Of a stretch of 64,000 bases of DNA, positions 19,782 through 30,024 are shown piece by piece (the first letter of the stretch is position 1; every line of letters begins with the position of its first letter). The position numbers were made by a program, and so were the translations under genes. The notes under the pieces were generated by a model. That model was not told the origin of the DNA. It searched no databases and saw nothing but the letters and a program-made list of their open reading frames with translations. Source of the stretch: Rhodococcus sp. 14-1411-2a (GTDB taxonomy: Bacteria > Actinomycetota > Actinomycetes > Mycobacteriales > Mycobacteriaceae). The stretch lies in contig NZ_NPGA01000019.1 of NCBI RefSeq assembly GCF_002259485.1, positions 310,001 through 374,000 on the forward strand, given 5' to 3'.

Positions 19782-20539
19782 CTTCCCAGAAGCAGGCCGA
19801 CCGCGGCCAGCGCGGTGGTGGCCTCGATTCCGGCTCCGAGCACGTCGCCGGAGAGCCCGCCGAAGCGTCGCACGCAGTGGCGAGTGAGAACCATCGCGAG
19901 GGCGAGTACGGCGATGACCACCAGGGGGCCCTGCCACGGGCGGTCGGGATGTGCGAACACCGAGATCGCCACTGCGACAACCACCCACAGCGCTGGTGCC
20001 ATGTTCGACTGCGTGCCCGCGACGAGAGCGCCGAAACCGTTCGGCGACGACGCGTCCGTACCCCGGCGGCAGGCCAGGACCACCGACACCCGGCTGATCA
20101 CCGGCAGAACTGCAATGGCCCACCACAGCTGTTGGTGCGCGAGCTGGCCCAGGCTCGCGGCCTGTACTGCCAGAACGAGTGCGATGGTCGCAACTCCGAA
20201 CGGCCCCGCACTGCCGGACTTCATGACTTCTCGCGCGCGCTCGGGAGGTCCGTAGCAGCCCAGTCCGTCCGCGGTGTCGGCCAAGCCGTCCAGATGCATG
20301 CCGCGAGTGAGCAATGCCGAGGCCGCGACGGCGAGCAGTCCGCCGAGGAGAGGCGTCAGGCCCGCAGTGATCGACACCCACAGAACGATCGCGCTGATGC
20401 TGCCGAGGGCGATACCGACGACTGGAGCGAGCGCTATCGCGCGCCCGGCGGAGTCCCTGTCGACCTCGTCGGGGCCGCGCACGGGAAGCACCGTCAGCCA
20501 GGAGAACGCGAGCACCAGTGAGTCGGCTGGGCTGCGCAC
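19778..20539 (-). CDS. cobS: Adenosylcobinamide-GDP ribazoletransferase (cobalamin synthase)
   Basis: Integral membrane enzyme that joins adenosylcobinamide-GDP to alpha-ribazole (phosphate), the last step of adenosylcobalamin assembly. The 253-residue protein is strongly hydrophobic, with about six helices, and carries the family metal-binding motif [14 protein letters not shown] near residue 85. The GTG at 20539 lies 2 bases after the cobT stop, so translation is probably coupled. The long upstream extension in this frame is antisense-type low-complexity sequence within cobT and was rejected. Confidence 0.92.
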   Translation of the reverse strand: MRSPADSLVLAFSWLTVLPVRGPDEVDRDSAGRAIALAPVVGIALGSISAIVLWVSITAGLTPLLGGLLAVAASALLTRGMHLDGLADTADGLGCYGPPERAREVMKSGSAGPFGVATIALVLAVQAASLGQLAHQQLWWAIAVLPVISRVSVVLACRRGTDASSPNGFGALVAGTQSNMAPALWVVVAVAISVFAHPDRPWQGPLVVIAVLALAMVLTRHCVRRFGGLSGDVLGAGIEATTALAAVGLLLGS

Positions 20540-20541
20540 AG

Positions 20542-21660
20542 TCAGTGGTCTTCGGCGGTGCTGCGGTCTTCGGCAGTGCTGCGGGCTTCGCTGTCGCCGG
20601 TACTGACACCGGAGTCGGCGAAGGTTGCCATCGAATTGAGGGTGCCGACACCCGCACGAACCAGAGGCAACGCCGCCAGCGCTCCCGAACCTTCGCCCAG
20701 TCGCATCCCGAGCTCCACGATCGGTTCGAGACGCAAGTGCCGCAACGCAAGTGAATGGGCAGGCTCTGCCGAGCGATGCCCGGCAACCCACCAGTTGCGT
20801 GCCCCGGCCGCCGCGTCCTCGGCCACCAATGCGGCCGCGGTCACCACCAGGCCGTCCAGAATCACCGGGGTTCGCCGATGCGCTGCCTGTGCCAGAAAGC
20901 CGGCGAGGGCCGCGATGTCGGCACCGCCCGCGACTCGCAGCAGATCGGTGGGGTTCTTCGCGACCGGCCGGGCTCGACGCATCGCGTCCCGGATCGCTGC
21001 GGTCTTCCTGATCCATCCCGCATCGTCGATTCCGGTGCCGCGACCGACAGCGGCGACCGGCTCGGTGTCGGTCAGGGTGGCGATCAATACCGTTGCAGGA
21101 GTGGTGTTTCCGATACCCATATCGCCTGCGATGAGAAGATCCGCGCCGCCGTCGACCTCTTCGTCGGCGATGGCGGCTCCGGCAGCGATCGCGGCCTGAA
21201 CCTCGTCCTCGGTGAGTGCATCCTCGCGGTCGATCGATCCACTGGACCGTCGAATCTTGAACGCGGACACCGAAGAATCCGTATCGGCGTCGACCGCGAT
21301 GTCGACAACCCGAACCGCGGCACCGGCTATGGCCGCGAGTACGTTGACCGCTGCGCCGCCGGCGCGGATGTTCGCGACCATCTGAGCCGTCACCTCGGGA
21401 GGGTAGGCAGAGACCCCGTGTGCGGCCACGCCGTGATCGCCGGCGAAGACGACGACACGCACTCGTTCGAGAGACCGCGGCGGGCAGGCGTCCTGGCAGG
21501 CGGCGATCCACTCACCGAGCGCCTCGAGGCGACCGAGGCTTCCGGCAGGCTTGGTCAATTCCTGTTGCCGGTCGGCGGCGGCCGATCGAGCCGAGTCCGA
21601 CGGAGCTGTCACCGGACGAAACGGCGACGACGCCGAAGCCTCTTCCGAAAGAATTGTCAC
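20542..21660 (-). CDS. cobT: Nicotinate-nucleotide-dimethylbenzimidazole phosphoribosyltransferase
   Basis: Makes alpha-ribazole phosphate from nicotinate mononucleotide and dimethylbenzimidazole for the cobalamin lower ligand. The 372 residues include [18 protein letters not shown] near the N-terminus, [27 protein letters not shown] and the C-terminal [12 protein letters not shown], whose glutamate is the catalytic base in characterised CobT. The last 25 residues contain a short Ser/Thr/Glu-rich near-repeat ([13 protein letters not shown]). The GTG start overlaps the cobU stop in a GTGA arrangement. Confidence 0.94.
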   Translation of the reverse strand: MTILSEEASASSPFRPVTAPSDSARSAAADRQQELTKPAGSLGRLEALGEWIAACQDACPPRSLERVRVVVFAGDHGVAAHGVSAYPPEVTAQMVANIRAGGAAVNVLAAIAGAAVRVVDIAVDADTDSSVSAFKIRRSSGSIDREDALTEDEVQAAIAAGAAIADEEVDGGADLLIAGDMGIGNTTPATVLIATLTDTEPVAAVGRGTGIDDAGWIRKTAAIRDAMRRARPVAKNPTDLLRVAGGADIAALAGFLAQAAHRRTPVILDGLVVTAAALVAEDAAAGARNWWVAGHRSAEPAHSLALRHLRLEPIVELGMRLGEGSGALAALPLVRAGVGTLNSMATFADSGVSTGDSEARSTAEDRSTAEDH

Positions 21661-22226
21661 ACTGTGCCTTTCGCGGTGATGAAGTCCGCCGGAGGGTCCT
21701 TGAGGGTCAGCGCGAGTCCTGCGACGACCAGCAGAACCCTGTCACATACTGCCGCGAGCCGAGAATTGAGTAATCCCAGCTCGTCTCGGAAGAGGCGACC
21801 GGAACGGGATTCTGGCACCACGGACAAGCCGACTTCGGGGCTGACGAGCAGAAGGCGGGACGGGCAGTCCGCGACTGCCCGAACCAGGTCGTCGACAGCC
21901 GGTGCGATCGTGCCGCGGGGGAGCTCCCAGGCCTGTGCATCGTCGAGCATTCCCGTCAGCCACGTTCCCAGATCGTCGACGACGGTGGTGCCGTCCCAGG
22001 GCTGCGAGACGACACCGGACAGTGACGTGACGGTTTCGACGGTGGACCAGTGTCTCGGTCTCGACGCACGGTGACGCTCGATACGAAGCTGCCAGTCCTC
22101 GTCGGTGGCGTCCCGCCGACCGGTCGCGAGATAGCGAACCGGCTCGAGAACGGCAAGCGATTCCGCGTGCCCGGACTTGCCGGATCTGGCTCCACCGAGC
22201 ACGAGGGTTCGTCTCGGTTCGCCCAC
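21657..22226 (-). CDS. cobU: Adenosylcobinamide kinase / adenosylcobinamide-phosphate guanylyltransferase
   Basis: Phosphorylates adenosylcobinamide and then attaches GMP. The 189-residue protein begins with a P-loop [15 protein letters not shown] (about residues 7-21) and the [21 protein letters not shown] region, where the histidine carries the GMP intermediate in Cob[12 protein letters not shown] corresponds to Walker B. The GTG at 22226 was chosen because the P-loop must be near the N-terminus; it is 5 bases after the DUF3043 gene stop. It is the second gene of the order DUF3043-cobU-cobT-cobS, as in M. tuberculosis. Confidence 0.9.
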   Translation of the reverse strand: MGEPRRTLVLGGARSGKSGHAESLAVLEPVRYLATGRRDATDEDWQLRIERHRASRPRHWSTVETVTSLSGVVSQPWDGTTVVDDLGTWLTGMLDDAQAWELPRGTIAPAVDDLVRAVADCPSRLLLVSPEVGLSVVPESRSGRLFRDELGLLNSRLAAVCDRVLLVVAGLALTLKDPPADFITAKGTV

Positions 22227-22231
22227 CGACG

Positions 22232-22891
22232 TCAGACGGCCTCGCCGGCGCTGACTCGCGGCTTGGGTGCGCGCATCTTGCGGATCTGGGACGCACGGAC
22301 GAAGGCGTACCACCCGATCCTGAAACCGCCGTCGGTGGTCTCGGGGAACCGCACCCGGATCTTGTTGTTGATCATCTTGCCGAGGTAGATGCCCTCGCCG
22401 ACCATGAAGAGCATCATCACGAACATGCCGAGGGTGACGTACTGCTGTACCTGAGGCTGCAGGAACAGCGCAAAGATCAGGATCAACGCCAGCGGCATGA
22501 ACAGGCCGACGAGGTTGCGTCGTGCATCGACGATGTCGCGTACGTATGCACGCACCGGACCCTTGTCGCGGGGGAGCAGATACTTGTCTTCGCCCGCCAG
22601 CATCCGTGCGCGTCGTTCGGCTGCGGCGGCACGTCGCTCGTTGGAGGCGGCCTTGCGGTCTTCCTTGCTGCCCTTGTTCGCCTTGCGGCGCTCGCGTGCC
22701 TCTTTGCTCGTCAGAGGAGCAGGAGCAACCGGTCCGCGACGCCGAGCTTCGGCATCACGGCGCTTGGGGGTCGGTCGGCCCTTGCCGAGAGACACCGAAG
22801 GGGTTGCGTCGCTCCCGGCCGTCGTCGACTCGGATTCGTTCGAGTCGTTTCCGTCCGAATTGTCAGAGTTTCCACGGCGTAGCAGCTTCAC
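22232..22891 (-). CDS. DUF3043 membrane protein
   Basis: A 219-residue protein matching mycobacterial Rv2206. The N-terminal 125 residues are highly charged (Ser/Asn/Asp-rich, then Lys/Arg-rich with KEARERRKANKGSKEDR) and likely helical and cytoplasmic. Two membrane helices follow (about 132-150 and 158-176), then a short basic tail with GFRIGWYAFVRASQIRKMR. The function is unknown, and nothing links it biochemically to cobalamin although it heads the cob genes. The GTG at 22891 was chosen as the first codon after which the composition looks coding. Confidence 0.85.
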   Translation of the reverse strand: MKLLRRGNSDNSDGNDSNESESTTAGSDATPSVSLGKGRPTPKRRDAEARRRGPVAPAPLTSKEARERRKANKGSKEDRKAASNERRAAAAERRARMLAGEDKYLLPRDKGPVRAYVRDIVDARRNLVGLFMPLALILIFALFLQPQVQQYVTLGMFVMMLFMVGEGIYLGKMINNKIRVRFPETTDGGFRIGWYAFVRASQIRKMRAPKPRVSAGEAV

Positions 22892-22978
22892 GCACTCAGA
22901 GTATGGGATGGCCCGTTGCCGACGAACACCGGCCAGGTCAGCGGCGAAACAGCGGATGCCGTTCCGGCGCTGCAGCCC

Positions 22979-22984
22979 TAGACT
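22979..22984 (+). promoter_or_regulatory. -10 box for leaderless glycerate kinase gene
   Basis: TAGACT followed by 7 bases and ATG at 22992. It lies in the 100-base divergent gap upstream of the DUF3043 gene. Confidence 0.45.
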
Positions 22985-22991
22985 TCCGACG

Positions 22992-24065
22992 ATGCGAGTG
23001 ATGATTGCGCCGGATTCGTTCGGAGACACCTTGACTGCCGCGGCCGCGGCCGACGCCATCGCCAGGGGATGGGCCTCGGTTCGTGAGACCGACGAACTCG
23101 AACTCGCGCCCCAATCCGACGGCGGCCCAGGGTTCGTCGAGGTCCTGGCCTCGCGCATCGGCACCGTGCAGACCGCAGACGTGGACGGGCCCCTCGGCAA
23201 CCCGGTCCGAGCCCACTGGCTGCTCGACGGTACGGCGGCGTACATCGAATCGGCTCAGGCCTGCGGACTGCATCTTCTCGACGGCCCGCCCACTCCACTG
23301 TCAGCACTGAAGGCGAGCAGCTACGGCGTCGGTCAGCTGCTCGACGCCGCTCTCGACGCCGGGGCGCGAACGGTGTTCGTCGGGCTCGGCGGAAGCAGCT
23401 GCAGCGACGGCGGGCGCGCGATGATTCGTGCGCTGGGCGGACTCGGATCGGCGGTCGCGCGATTGTCGGGCATCGACCTCGTCGCCGCGTCGGACGTGGA
23501 GAACCCGCTGCTGGGCGACGCCGGTGCGGCCCGCGTGTTCGGTCCACAGAAAGGTGCCGACGCAGACACCGTCGCTCGGCTGGAGGAGTCGAACACCGAT
23601 TGGGCTGCAGTGCTGTCTGCCGCCGGCTACGACGTGGCAGACCGACCGGGAGCCGGAGCCGCAGGAGGTCTGGGGGCGGCACTGTTCGCACTCGGCGGCA
23701 GGCAGCTACCCGGTGCCGTCGTGGTGGCCGAACGAACCGGCCAGCAGGAACTGCTCGACTCTGTCGACCTGGTGCTGACCGGTGAGGGCAAATTCGACTC
23801 GCAATCGCTGCGCGGCAAGCTGGTGACCAGAATCGCTGCCGCGGGCGGCGCGACGGGCATCGACACGATCGTGCTCGCGGGGCAGGTCACGTTGTCGAAG
23901 GACGAACTGGAGTCGGCGGGCATCTCGGCTGCGCACTCGATCAGTGAGTTCGCGGGTTCGGTCGAGCTGGCGATGTCGGATGCGGCGAATCAGCTCGAAC
24001 AGTTGGCCGCGCGCGTCGCGGCCGACGTGGTCGACACCGGTGTGCAAGGGAGGCGGCGAGCGTGA
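22992..24065 (+). CDS. Glycerate kinase (GckA/GarK family)
   Basis: Phosphorylates D-glycerate in photorespiratory/glyoxylate-type routes or serine breakdown. The 357-residue protein starts MRVMIAPDSFGDTLTAAAAA, where the serine-phenylalanine and glycine are family constants. It has APQSDGGPGFVEVL near residue 40, the phosphate-binding GLGGSSCSDGGRAM near 135, GAGAAGGLGAALFALGG near 220 and LTGEGKFDSQSLRGK near 262. The product position (2- or 3-phosphoglycerate) is not decidable here. It occupies the position of Rv2205c in M. tuberculosis. The start is fixed by the leaderless -10 box. Confidence 0.9.
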   Translation: MRVMIAPDSFGDTLTAAAAADAIARGWASVRETDELELAPQSDGGPGFVEVLASRIGTVQTADVDGPLGNPVRAHWLLDGTAAYIESAQACGLHLLDGPPTPLSALKASSYGVGQLLDAALDAGARTVFVGLGGSSCSDGGRAMIRALGGLGSAVARLSGIDLVAASDVENPLLGDAGAARVFGPQKGADADTVARLEESNTDWAAVLSAAGYDVADRPGAGAAGGLGAALFALGGRQLPGAVVVAERTGQQELLDSVDLVLTGEGKFDSQSLRGKLVTRIAAAGGATGIDTIVLAGQVTLSKDELESAGISAAHSISEFAGSVELAMSDAANQLEQLAARVAADVVDTGVQGRRRA

Positions 24066-24129
24066 GGAATAGAGCTACCGGGAGTACGGTTGAGTCATTC
24101 ACGGGTTGTACGACTGATAGGGAGAACCC

Positions 24130-24495
24130 ATGACCGTTTCGAATGAGACCGCAACGACCGAAACCACGGCACACAAGGTCACCATGACGGAGACCGCGTC
24201 GACCAAGGCCAAGGCGCTGCTGGATCAAGAAGGCCGTGACGACCTCGCGCTGCGCATCGCCGTGCAGCCGGGTGGTTGCGCAGGACTGCGCTACCAGCTC
24301 TTCTTCGACGACCGAAGCCTCGACGGCGACCTCGCGGTCGACTTCAACGGCGTCACCCTCGCAGTGGACCGGATGAGCGCTCCCTACGTGGAGGGTGCAT
24401 CCATCGACTTCGTGGACACGATCGAGAAGCAGGGTTTCACGATCGACAACCCGAACGCCACGGGATCGTGCGCGTGCGGCGACTCGTTCAACTGA
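24130..24495 (+). CDS. A-type iron-sulfur cluster carrier (IscA/ErpA-like)
   Basis: Carries or inserts Fe-S clusters into target proteins. The 121-residue protein has the three conserved cysteines of A-type carriers: GGCAGLRY near residue 53 and the C-terminal pair CAC in GSCACGDSFN. It corresponds to Rv2204c. The first 17 residues are Thr/Glu-rich and probably unstructured. AGGGAG lies 7 bases before the ATG. Possible clients nearby are LipA and the QcrA Rieske protein, but this is inference from proximity only. It is followed by a 42-base perfect palindrome. Confidence 0.92.
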   Translation: MTVSNETATTETTAHKVTMTETASTKAKALLDQEGRDDLALRIAVQPGGCAGLRYQLFFDDRSLDGDLAVDFNGVTLAVDRMSAPYVEGASIDFVDTIEKQGFTIDNPNATGSCACGDSFN

Positions 24496-24500
24496 GCTGA

Positions 24501-25574
<1,074 letters not shown>

Positions 25575-25595
25575 TCGAGGTTGTTCGTTCGCCCA

Positions 25596-25650
25596 CCGGA
25601 TCAATGTGGCTTCGTTGCACTCCGAGCGACCGAAAGTCGCATTGATCCGG
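25596..25650. terminator. Bidirectional terminator between adoK and asnB
   Basis: Eleven-base perfect arms (25596-25606 and 25640-25650) enclose a 33-base loop that contains another small hairpin, in the 94-base gap between convergent stops. Confidence 0.55.
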
Positions 25651-25668
25651 CGGGGACGGTCGGCCAGG

Positions 25669-27597
25669 TCAGATGTTGACCGGATACTCCGGTTCGGCGA
25701 TCTGCGGCACGATGCGCTTCTCGACGAAGATGCCGTGCCACACCATGAAGATCAGCAGCGTCCACAGTCGACGGCTGTGATCGGACTTGCCGGCGCGGTG
25801 ATCGTCGAGCATCGCCACGACGGCGGCCTTGTTGAGCAGGTGATCGGTCTGCGAGTCGGCGATCTGCTGGTGGGCCCAATCGAAGAGTTCCGGTCCGCGC
25901 AGCCAATGGCGCAGTGGCACAGGGAATCCCAGCTTGGCGCGATGCAGTACATGACCGGGAACGATTCCCTCCAGCGCCTGACGCAGAGCGTACTTGGTGG
26001 TGCTCTTGGTGATCTTCTGGTCGAGCGGGAGCTTCTCGGCGACCTTGTAGACCTCGGAGTCGAGGAACGGAACGCGCAACTCGAGTGAGTTGGCCATGGT
26101 GATCTTGTCGGCCTTCACCAGAATGTCGCCGCGCAACCAAGTGAACAGATCCAGATGCTGCATGCGAGCCACCGGATCCCATCCCTGCGACTGCGCGTAT
26201 ATCGGCGCGGTGACGTCCTGATGGGTCCACTCGGATCGGAACTCGCGCAGCACCGACCGCAACTGCGCGTCGTTGAAACTGCGTGCGTTGCCGTAGTACC
26301 GCTCTTCGAGAGTCATGGATCCGCGGTTGAGCAGGCTCTTGCCGCGAGTGCCCTCGGGGATTCGCTCGCTCAACGAGCCGGCCGCACGTCGAAGGAATGC
26401 GGGAAGCGACTCGAACGGCTTCAACGACAGCGGTTCGCGGTAGATGGTGTAACCGCCGAACAACTCGTCCGCACCTTCGCCGGAGAGCACGACCTTCACG
26501 TGCTTGCGGGCTTCCTTGGCGACGAAGTACAGCGGCACCAACGCGGGGTCGGCCACTGGATCGTCCAGATACCAGACGATCTCGGGGATGGACGCCGCGA
26601 ACTCCTCGGGTCCGACGACCTTCACGATGTGCCGAGCACCGATTGCCGCGGCCGACTCCGCTGCCACGTCCACCTCGGAGTAGCCCTCGCGCTCGAATCC
26701 GGTGGTGAACGTGATCAGGTCGGGGTTGTGACGGATCGCCAGAGCTGCGATGGCCGTCGAATCGATTCCGCCCGAGAGAAAGGAGCCGACCGTGACGTCG
26801 GCGCGCATATGTTTGGCAACCGAGTCTTCGAGTGCCTCGGCGATTTCCTGGTACCGCGCCTTCTCGCTGCCGGGTGCGAATGGCTGAACCGGGAACTTCG
26901 GGGCGAAGTAGCGAGTGACCTTCGGCGGCGTGCCCGGTGACAGCGTGGCGTAGCAACCGGATTCGAGCCGCCGAACGCCTGCGTGCAGGGTTTCGGGCTC
27001 GGGGACGTACTGCAGCACCGTGTAGTGCTCGATGGCACGCGGATCGAGATCGGTGCCGACGCCGAGCAGATCCATCAGCTCGAGCACGCTCTTCTTCTCG
27101 CTACCGAACGCGGTGCCTCCGGGACCGGTGGCCAGGAACAGTGGCTTGATGCCGAAGGGATCGCGTGCAACGAACATCTCGCGCGTCTCGGTGTCCCAGA
27201 TGGCGAAGGCGAACATTCCTCGCAGACGCTGCACGGCGGCAGCGCCCCAGTAGTGGAACGCCGCAACGATCGACTCGCTGTCACCTTCGGTGGCGAATTC
27301 TGCCCCGTGATCGCGCGCGAGCTCGGCACGCAACTCGAGGTAGTTGTAGATCTCACCGTTGAACACCAGTGCGTACCGGTTCGGCGACTCGGGCGGACCC
27401 CACCGCATCGGCTGGTGCGAGTGTTCGATGTCGATGAACGAGAGTCGATTGAAGCCGTATACGACGTCGTCGTCGTGCCAGGTGCCACCGGGCTCGTCCG
27501 GGCCACGATGGCGCATGCAGTGAGTCGCCGAGCTCACCAGCTCGACGCCGGCGGCGGTCGTTCCGTGAGATGTCAGTACTCCGAGCAGTCCACACAC
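25669..27597 (-). CDS. asnB: Asparagine synthetase (glutamine-hydrolysing)
   Basis: Makes asparagine, or amidates another carboxyl group, using glutamine and ATP. The 642-residue protein begins Met-CGLLGVL when started at the GTG at 27597. The cysteine at position 2 is the glutaminase nucleophile and must be N-terminal, which excludes the longer frame to 27681. The glutaminase domain (1-210) has MRHRGPDEPG and FNGEIYNYLELR; the synthetase domain has the PPi-loop SFLSGGIDST near 270 and LSGEGADELFGGY near 375. In M. tuberculosis and Rhodococcus this orthologue (Rv2201) also amidates diaminopimelate in some reports under other names, so the acceptor is not certain. Confidence 0.93.
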   Translation of the reverse strand: MCGLLGVLTSHGTTAAGVELVSSATHCMRHRGPDEPGGTWHDDDVVYGFNRLSFIDIEHSHQPMRWGPPESPNRYALVFNGEIYNYLELRAELARDHGAEFATEGDSESIVAAFHYWGAAAVQRLRGMFAFAIWDTETREMFVARDPFGIKPLFLATGPGGTAFGSEKKSVLELMDLLGVGTDLDPRAIEHYTVLQYVPEPETLHAGVRRLESGCYATLSPGTPPKVTRYFAPKFPVQPFAPGSEKARYQEIAEALEDSVAKHMRADVTVGSFLSGGIDSTAIAALAIRHNPDLITFTTGFEREGYSEVDVAAESAAAIGARHIVKVVGPEEFAASIPEIVWYLDDPVADPALVPLYFVAKEARKHVKVVLSGEGADELFGGYTIYREPLSLKPFESLPAFLRRAAGSLSERIPEGTRGKSLLNRGSMTLEERYYGNARSFNDAQLRSVLREFRSEWTHQDVTAPIYAQSQGWDPVARMQHLDLFTWLRGDILVKADKITMANSLELRVPFLDSEVYKVAEKLPLDQKITKSTTKYALRQALEGIVPGHVLHRAKLGFPVPLRHWLRGPELFDWAHQQIADSQTDHLLNKAAVVAMLDDHRAGKSDHSRRLWTLLIFMVWHGIFVEKRIVPQIAEPEYPVNI

Positions 27598-27825
27598 AGC
27601 GTCTGCTACCTCTTCTCGCAGTTGGGGACAATGCCGGGGGCCGGATCTCCGCGTGTCGTCAGCGGGACGGTCGATCAGCAACCGAGTATGCCGCAGACAC
27701 GCTCGAACCTAGGTAACGACCCAAGGGTGGCTCCGCGTCAGCTTTGGTCTACGCTGCGTAGTACTCGGGCATCTCCATGTGGAAGCCCTTATTCTTCAGT
27801 GGTGGGCAATCAGGAAGGCGTGAAC

Positions 27826-28899
27826 GTGGCGCATAGTCGGATCCTTCGGCGAGCGGGGCTGACAGCATTTCTCGGTGTAGCCGCGTTGATGCTGTCGGGC
27901 TGTTCCATCAGCAGCGACAACGTACTCAATTTCGGTTTCGCCTCGGGCGTCACCCCGCAGGGGCGACGCATCGGCGACCTGTGGACGTGGTCGGTCATTG
28001 CCGCCCTGGTCATGGGCATCATCGTGTGGGTTCTGATCTTCTGGGTGGTGCTGTTCCACCGTAAGAAGAAGAGCTCACCGGAGTTCCCTCGCCAGACGGC
28101 CTACAACGTTCCGCTCGAGTTGTTCTACACGGCGGTCCCGTTCGTGATCATCGCCGTCCTGTTCTACTTCACCGTCGTGGTGCAGAACTACGTCGACGAG
28201 AAGCAGGCCGATCCCGACGTCCAGGTGGATGTCACGGCTTACCAGTGGAACTGGAAGTTCGGCTACCGCACCATCGACCTCAAGGACGGTGCCGCCAAGT
28301 ACGAGGGCACCGACGAGGAGGAGCAGGCTGCCGCCGAGGCCGCTGCCACTCCGGGCGAAGGTGCCGAGGGCAGCGAGGACGGCGAGTTCGTTCCGGGACC
28401 GATCAACGGAGCATCCACGCAGGATCTGTCGTACCTGCACTACAACAAGATCGAAACGGTCGGCTCGAGCGAAGAGATCCCGGTCCTGGTTCTGCCGACC
28501 GGTAAGCGCATCGAATTCGTGCTCGCGTCCTCGGACGTCATCCACGGATTCTGGGTTCCGGAATTCCTGTTCAAGCGTGACGTTCTCCCGAACCCCGAGG
28601 AGAACCACTCCGACAACGTCTTCCAGATCAGCGAAATCGAACGCGAAGGCTCCTTTGTCGGACGGTGCACCGAAATGTGCGGCACCTTCCACTCGATGAT
28701 GAACTTCGAGGTTCGTGCCGTGTCTCCCGAGCGGTTCGAGCAGTACATCGAGCTTCGCAAGCCTCTGTCCGAAGGTGGAGATGCGCTGACCAACGCGCAG
28801 GCACTCGAAGCCATCGGCGAAAGCCCTCTCGCAACGAGCACCGCTCCGTTCTCGACCGACCGCACCCTCCGCACAGCCGCTGTCGCTGAAGGCAACTGA
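27826..28899 (+). CDS. ctaC: Cytochrome c oxidase subunit II
   Basis: CuA-bearing subunit of the aa3 oxidase in the bcc-aa3 supercomplex. The 357-residue protein starts with a signal peptide ending in the lipobox LMLSGC, then two membrane helices (about 50-72 and 95-118). An external cupredoxin domain follows with YQWNWKF and the CuA motif CTEMCGTFHSMM near residue 281. Between about 160 and 195 there is an acidic Glu/Ala/Gly-rich insertion, as in other Corynebacteriales CtaC. The GTG at 27826 has AGGAAGG at proper distance; another GTG two codons earlier is too close to it. Confidence 0.94.
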   Translation: MAHSRILRRAGLTAFLGVAALMLSGCSISSDNVLNFGFASGVTPQGRRIGDLWTWSVIAALVMGIIVWVLIFWVVLFHRKKKSSPEFPRQTAYNVPLELFYTAVPFVIIAVLFYFTVVVQNYVDEKQADPDVQVDVTAYQWNWKFGYRTIDLKDGAAKYEGTDEEEQAAAEAAATPGEGAEGSEDGEFVPGPINGASTQDLSYLHYNKIETVGSSEEIPVLVLPTGKRIEFVLASSDVIHGFWVPEFLFKRDVLPNPEENHSDNVFQISEIEREGSFVGRCTEMCGTFHSMMNFEVRAVSPERFEQYIELRKPLSEGGDALTNAQALEAIGESPLATSTAPFSTDRTLRTAAVAEGN

Positions 28900-28917
28900 C
28901 CAAGGAAGCATGCTGAT

Positions 28918-29334
28918 ATGAAAATCGAAGCCAAGATCTTCGAAATCCTCACTGTCTTCTTTCTCCTGGTCGGCATCGTGTACGCGTTGTTCACGGGCCT
29001 GAGCCGCACAGGAGTCGAGTGGGCCGGAGTCACCGCGATCTTCTTGTCGGTCGGTCTGACGTTGATCGTCGGAACCTACTTCCGATTCGTCGCACGACGC
29101 CTCGACACCCGACCCGAGGACTTCGACGACGCCGAGGTCAGCGACGGCGCAGGAGACCTGGGCTTCTTCAGCCCCGGTAGCTTCTGGCCGATCGTGCTCG
29201 CAGGCGCCGCGTCCATCACCGCCATCGGATTCGCCTTCTTCCAGCCGTGGCTCATCGCCCTCGGCGTGGTGAGCGTCATCGCTGCGGCCGCAGGTTTGGT
29301 GTTCGAGTACCACGTCGGTGCCGAGCGCCACTAA
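28918..29334 (+). CDS. ctaF: Cytochrome c oxidase subunit IV (actinobacterial type)
   Basis: Small membrane subunit of the aa3 oxidase. The 138-residue protein has four predicted helices (about 9-28, 36-57, 91-109 and 112-131) and the conserved start [16 protein letters not shown] of actinobacterial CtaF (Rv2199c). It lies 18 bases after ctaC with AAGGAAG ahead of its ATG, so the two are cotranscribed. A strong terminator follows. Confidence 0.93.
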   Translation: MKIEAKIFEILTVFFLLVGIVYALFTGLSRTGVEWAGVTAIFLSVGLTLIVGTYFRFVARRLDTRPEDFDDAEVSDGAGDLGFFSPGSFWPIVLAGAASITAIGFAFFQPWLIALGVVSVIAAAAGLVFEYHVGAERH

Positions 29335-29352
29335 CTCCATCTGCTCCACCCG

Positions 29353-29394
29353 AAAAGGGCCCCGGTTGTTCTCACGAGCGACCGGGGCCCTTTT
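29353..29394 (+). terminator. Strong intrinsic terminator after ctaF
   Basis: Fourteen-base arms (29353-29366 and 29381-29394) with a 14-base loop; the second arm ends in TTTT. It lies 18 bases after the ctaF stop. Confidence 0.88.
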
Positions 29395-29508
29395 CTGCTG
29401 TCCGCATACCGGCCGAACAGGATGGTCCGCTCATGGCGCTGTGAGGTGACACGGAGAGCGAGCGTGTGGAGGTCGAGCGCGCTGCGGTGAACGAGGTGGC
29501 ACGCACCC

Positions 29509-29784
29509 TCAGGAAACGTCGGCCTCCGAGTGGGACCGAACGGCACGGGGCACCTGATCGGCAAGCGAATCGAGGGAGATGTTCAGCGCGCCGCACAACG
29601 CGGCGACGGTGAAGAACGCCGGCGTCGGAATTCGGCCGGTCTCGATCTTGCGCAGAGTTTCGACCGAGATGCCTGCTGTATCGGCGACGTCGGTCATGGT
29701 TCGGCCACCGCGGGCATGACGGAGAGCGGAGCCGAGCCTGGCACCGCGGGCGAGTTCGCCGGGGGTGAGTGGAACACGGACCAT
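29509..29784 (-). CDS. Small XRE-family helix-turn-helix regulator
   Basis: A 91-residue DNA-binding protein. The helix-turn-helix lies at about residues 31-50 (MTDVADTAGISVETLRKIET), followed by GRIPTPAFFTVAALCGALNISLD, the rest of the five-helix XRE fold. The N-terminal 25 residues are Arg/Gly-rich. No sensor domain is present. It sits alone between the ctaCF terminator and the terminator of the qcr operon and has no counterpart in this position in M. tuberculosis. Its targets are unknown; autoregulation is usual for such proteins. Confidence 0.85.
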   Translation of the reverse strand: MVRVPLTPGELARGARLGSALRHARGGRTMTDVADTAGISVETLRKIETGRIPTPAFFTVAALCGALNISLDSLADQVPRAVRSHSEADVS

Positions 29785-29973
29785 GACACCGATAGTAATA
29801 CCGGTCGTCGCGAACCCCGGAGCTGAGACCGGTCGATGTACCTGGGATATGGATGGGTCATCCGACGGTGGGGGAGGGGAGGGCTATCGGATCTCCCGAC
29901 GACGAGCAGCCGGCCGTGCTGCCTCGGAGGGTGATGCGAAGTGTTCCAGCCCGGATCGTGTTCGCAGACAACA

Positions 29974-30007
29974 AAAAGGGCGACACCGTTGCCGGTGTCG
30001 CCCTTTT
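29974..30007 (-). terminator. Strong terminator after the ctaE-qcrCAB operon
   Basis: Fourteen-base perfect arms (29974-29987 and 29994-30007) with a 6-base loop; A-runs on one side and T-runs on the other make it a U-tailed hairpin in both directions. It begins 18 bases after the qcrB stop. Confidence 0.88.
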
Positions 30008-30024
30008 CGAGACTCTGTCAGATG

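Noticed and set aside
22892-23245. Upstream extension of the DUF3043 frame
   Set aside because: It overlaps the divergent glycerate kinase gene; the GTG at 22891 leaves a normal-length DUF3043 protein.
27598-27681. Longer asnB start
   Set aside because: The glutaminase nucleophile must be Cys2 after Met removal, so only the GTG at 27597 gives a working enzyme.
28075-29349. 424-codon minus-strand frame over ctaC and ctaF
   Set aside because: Antisense to two well-supported genes and no recognisable domain.
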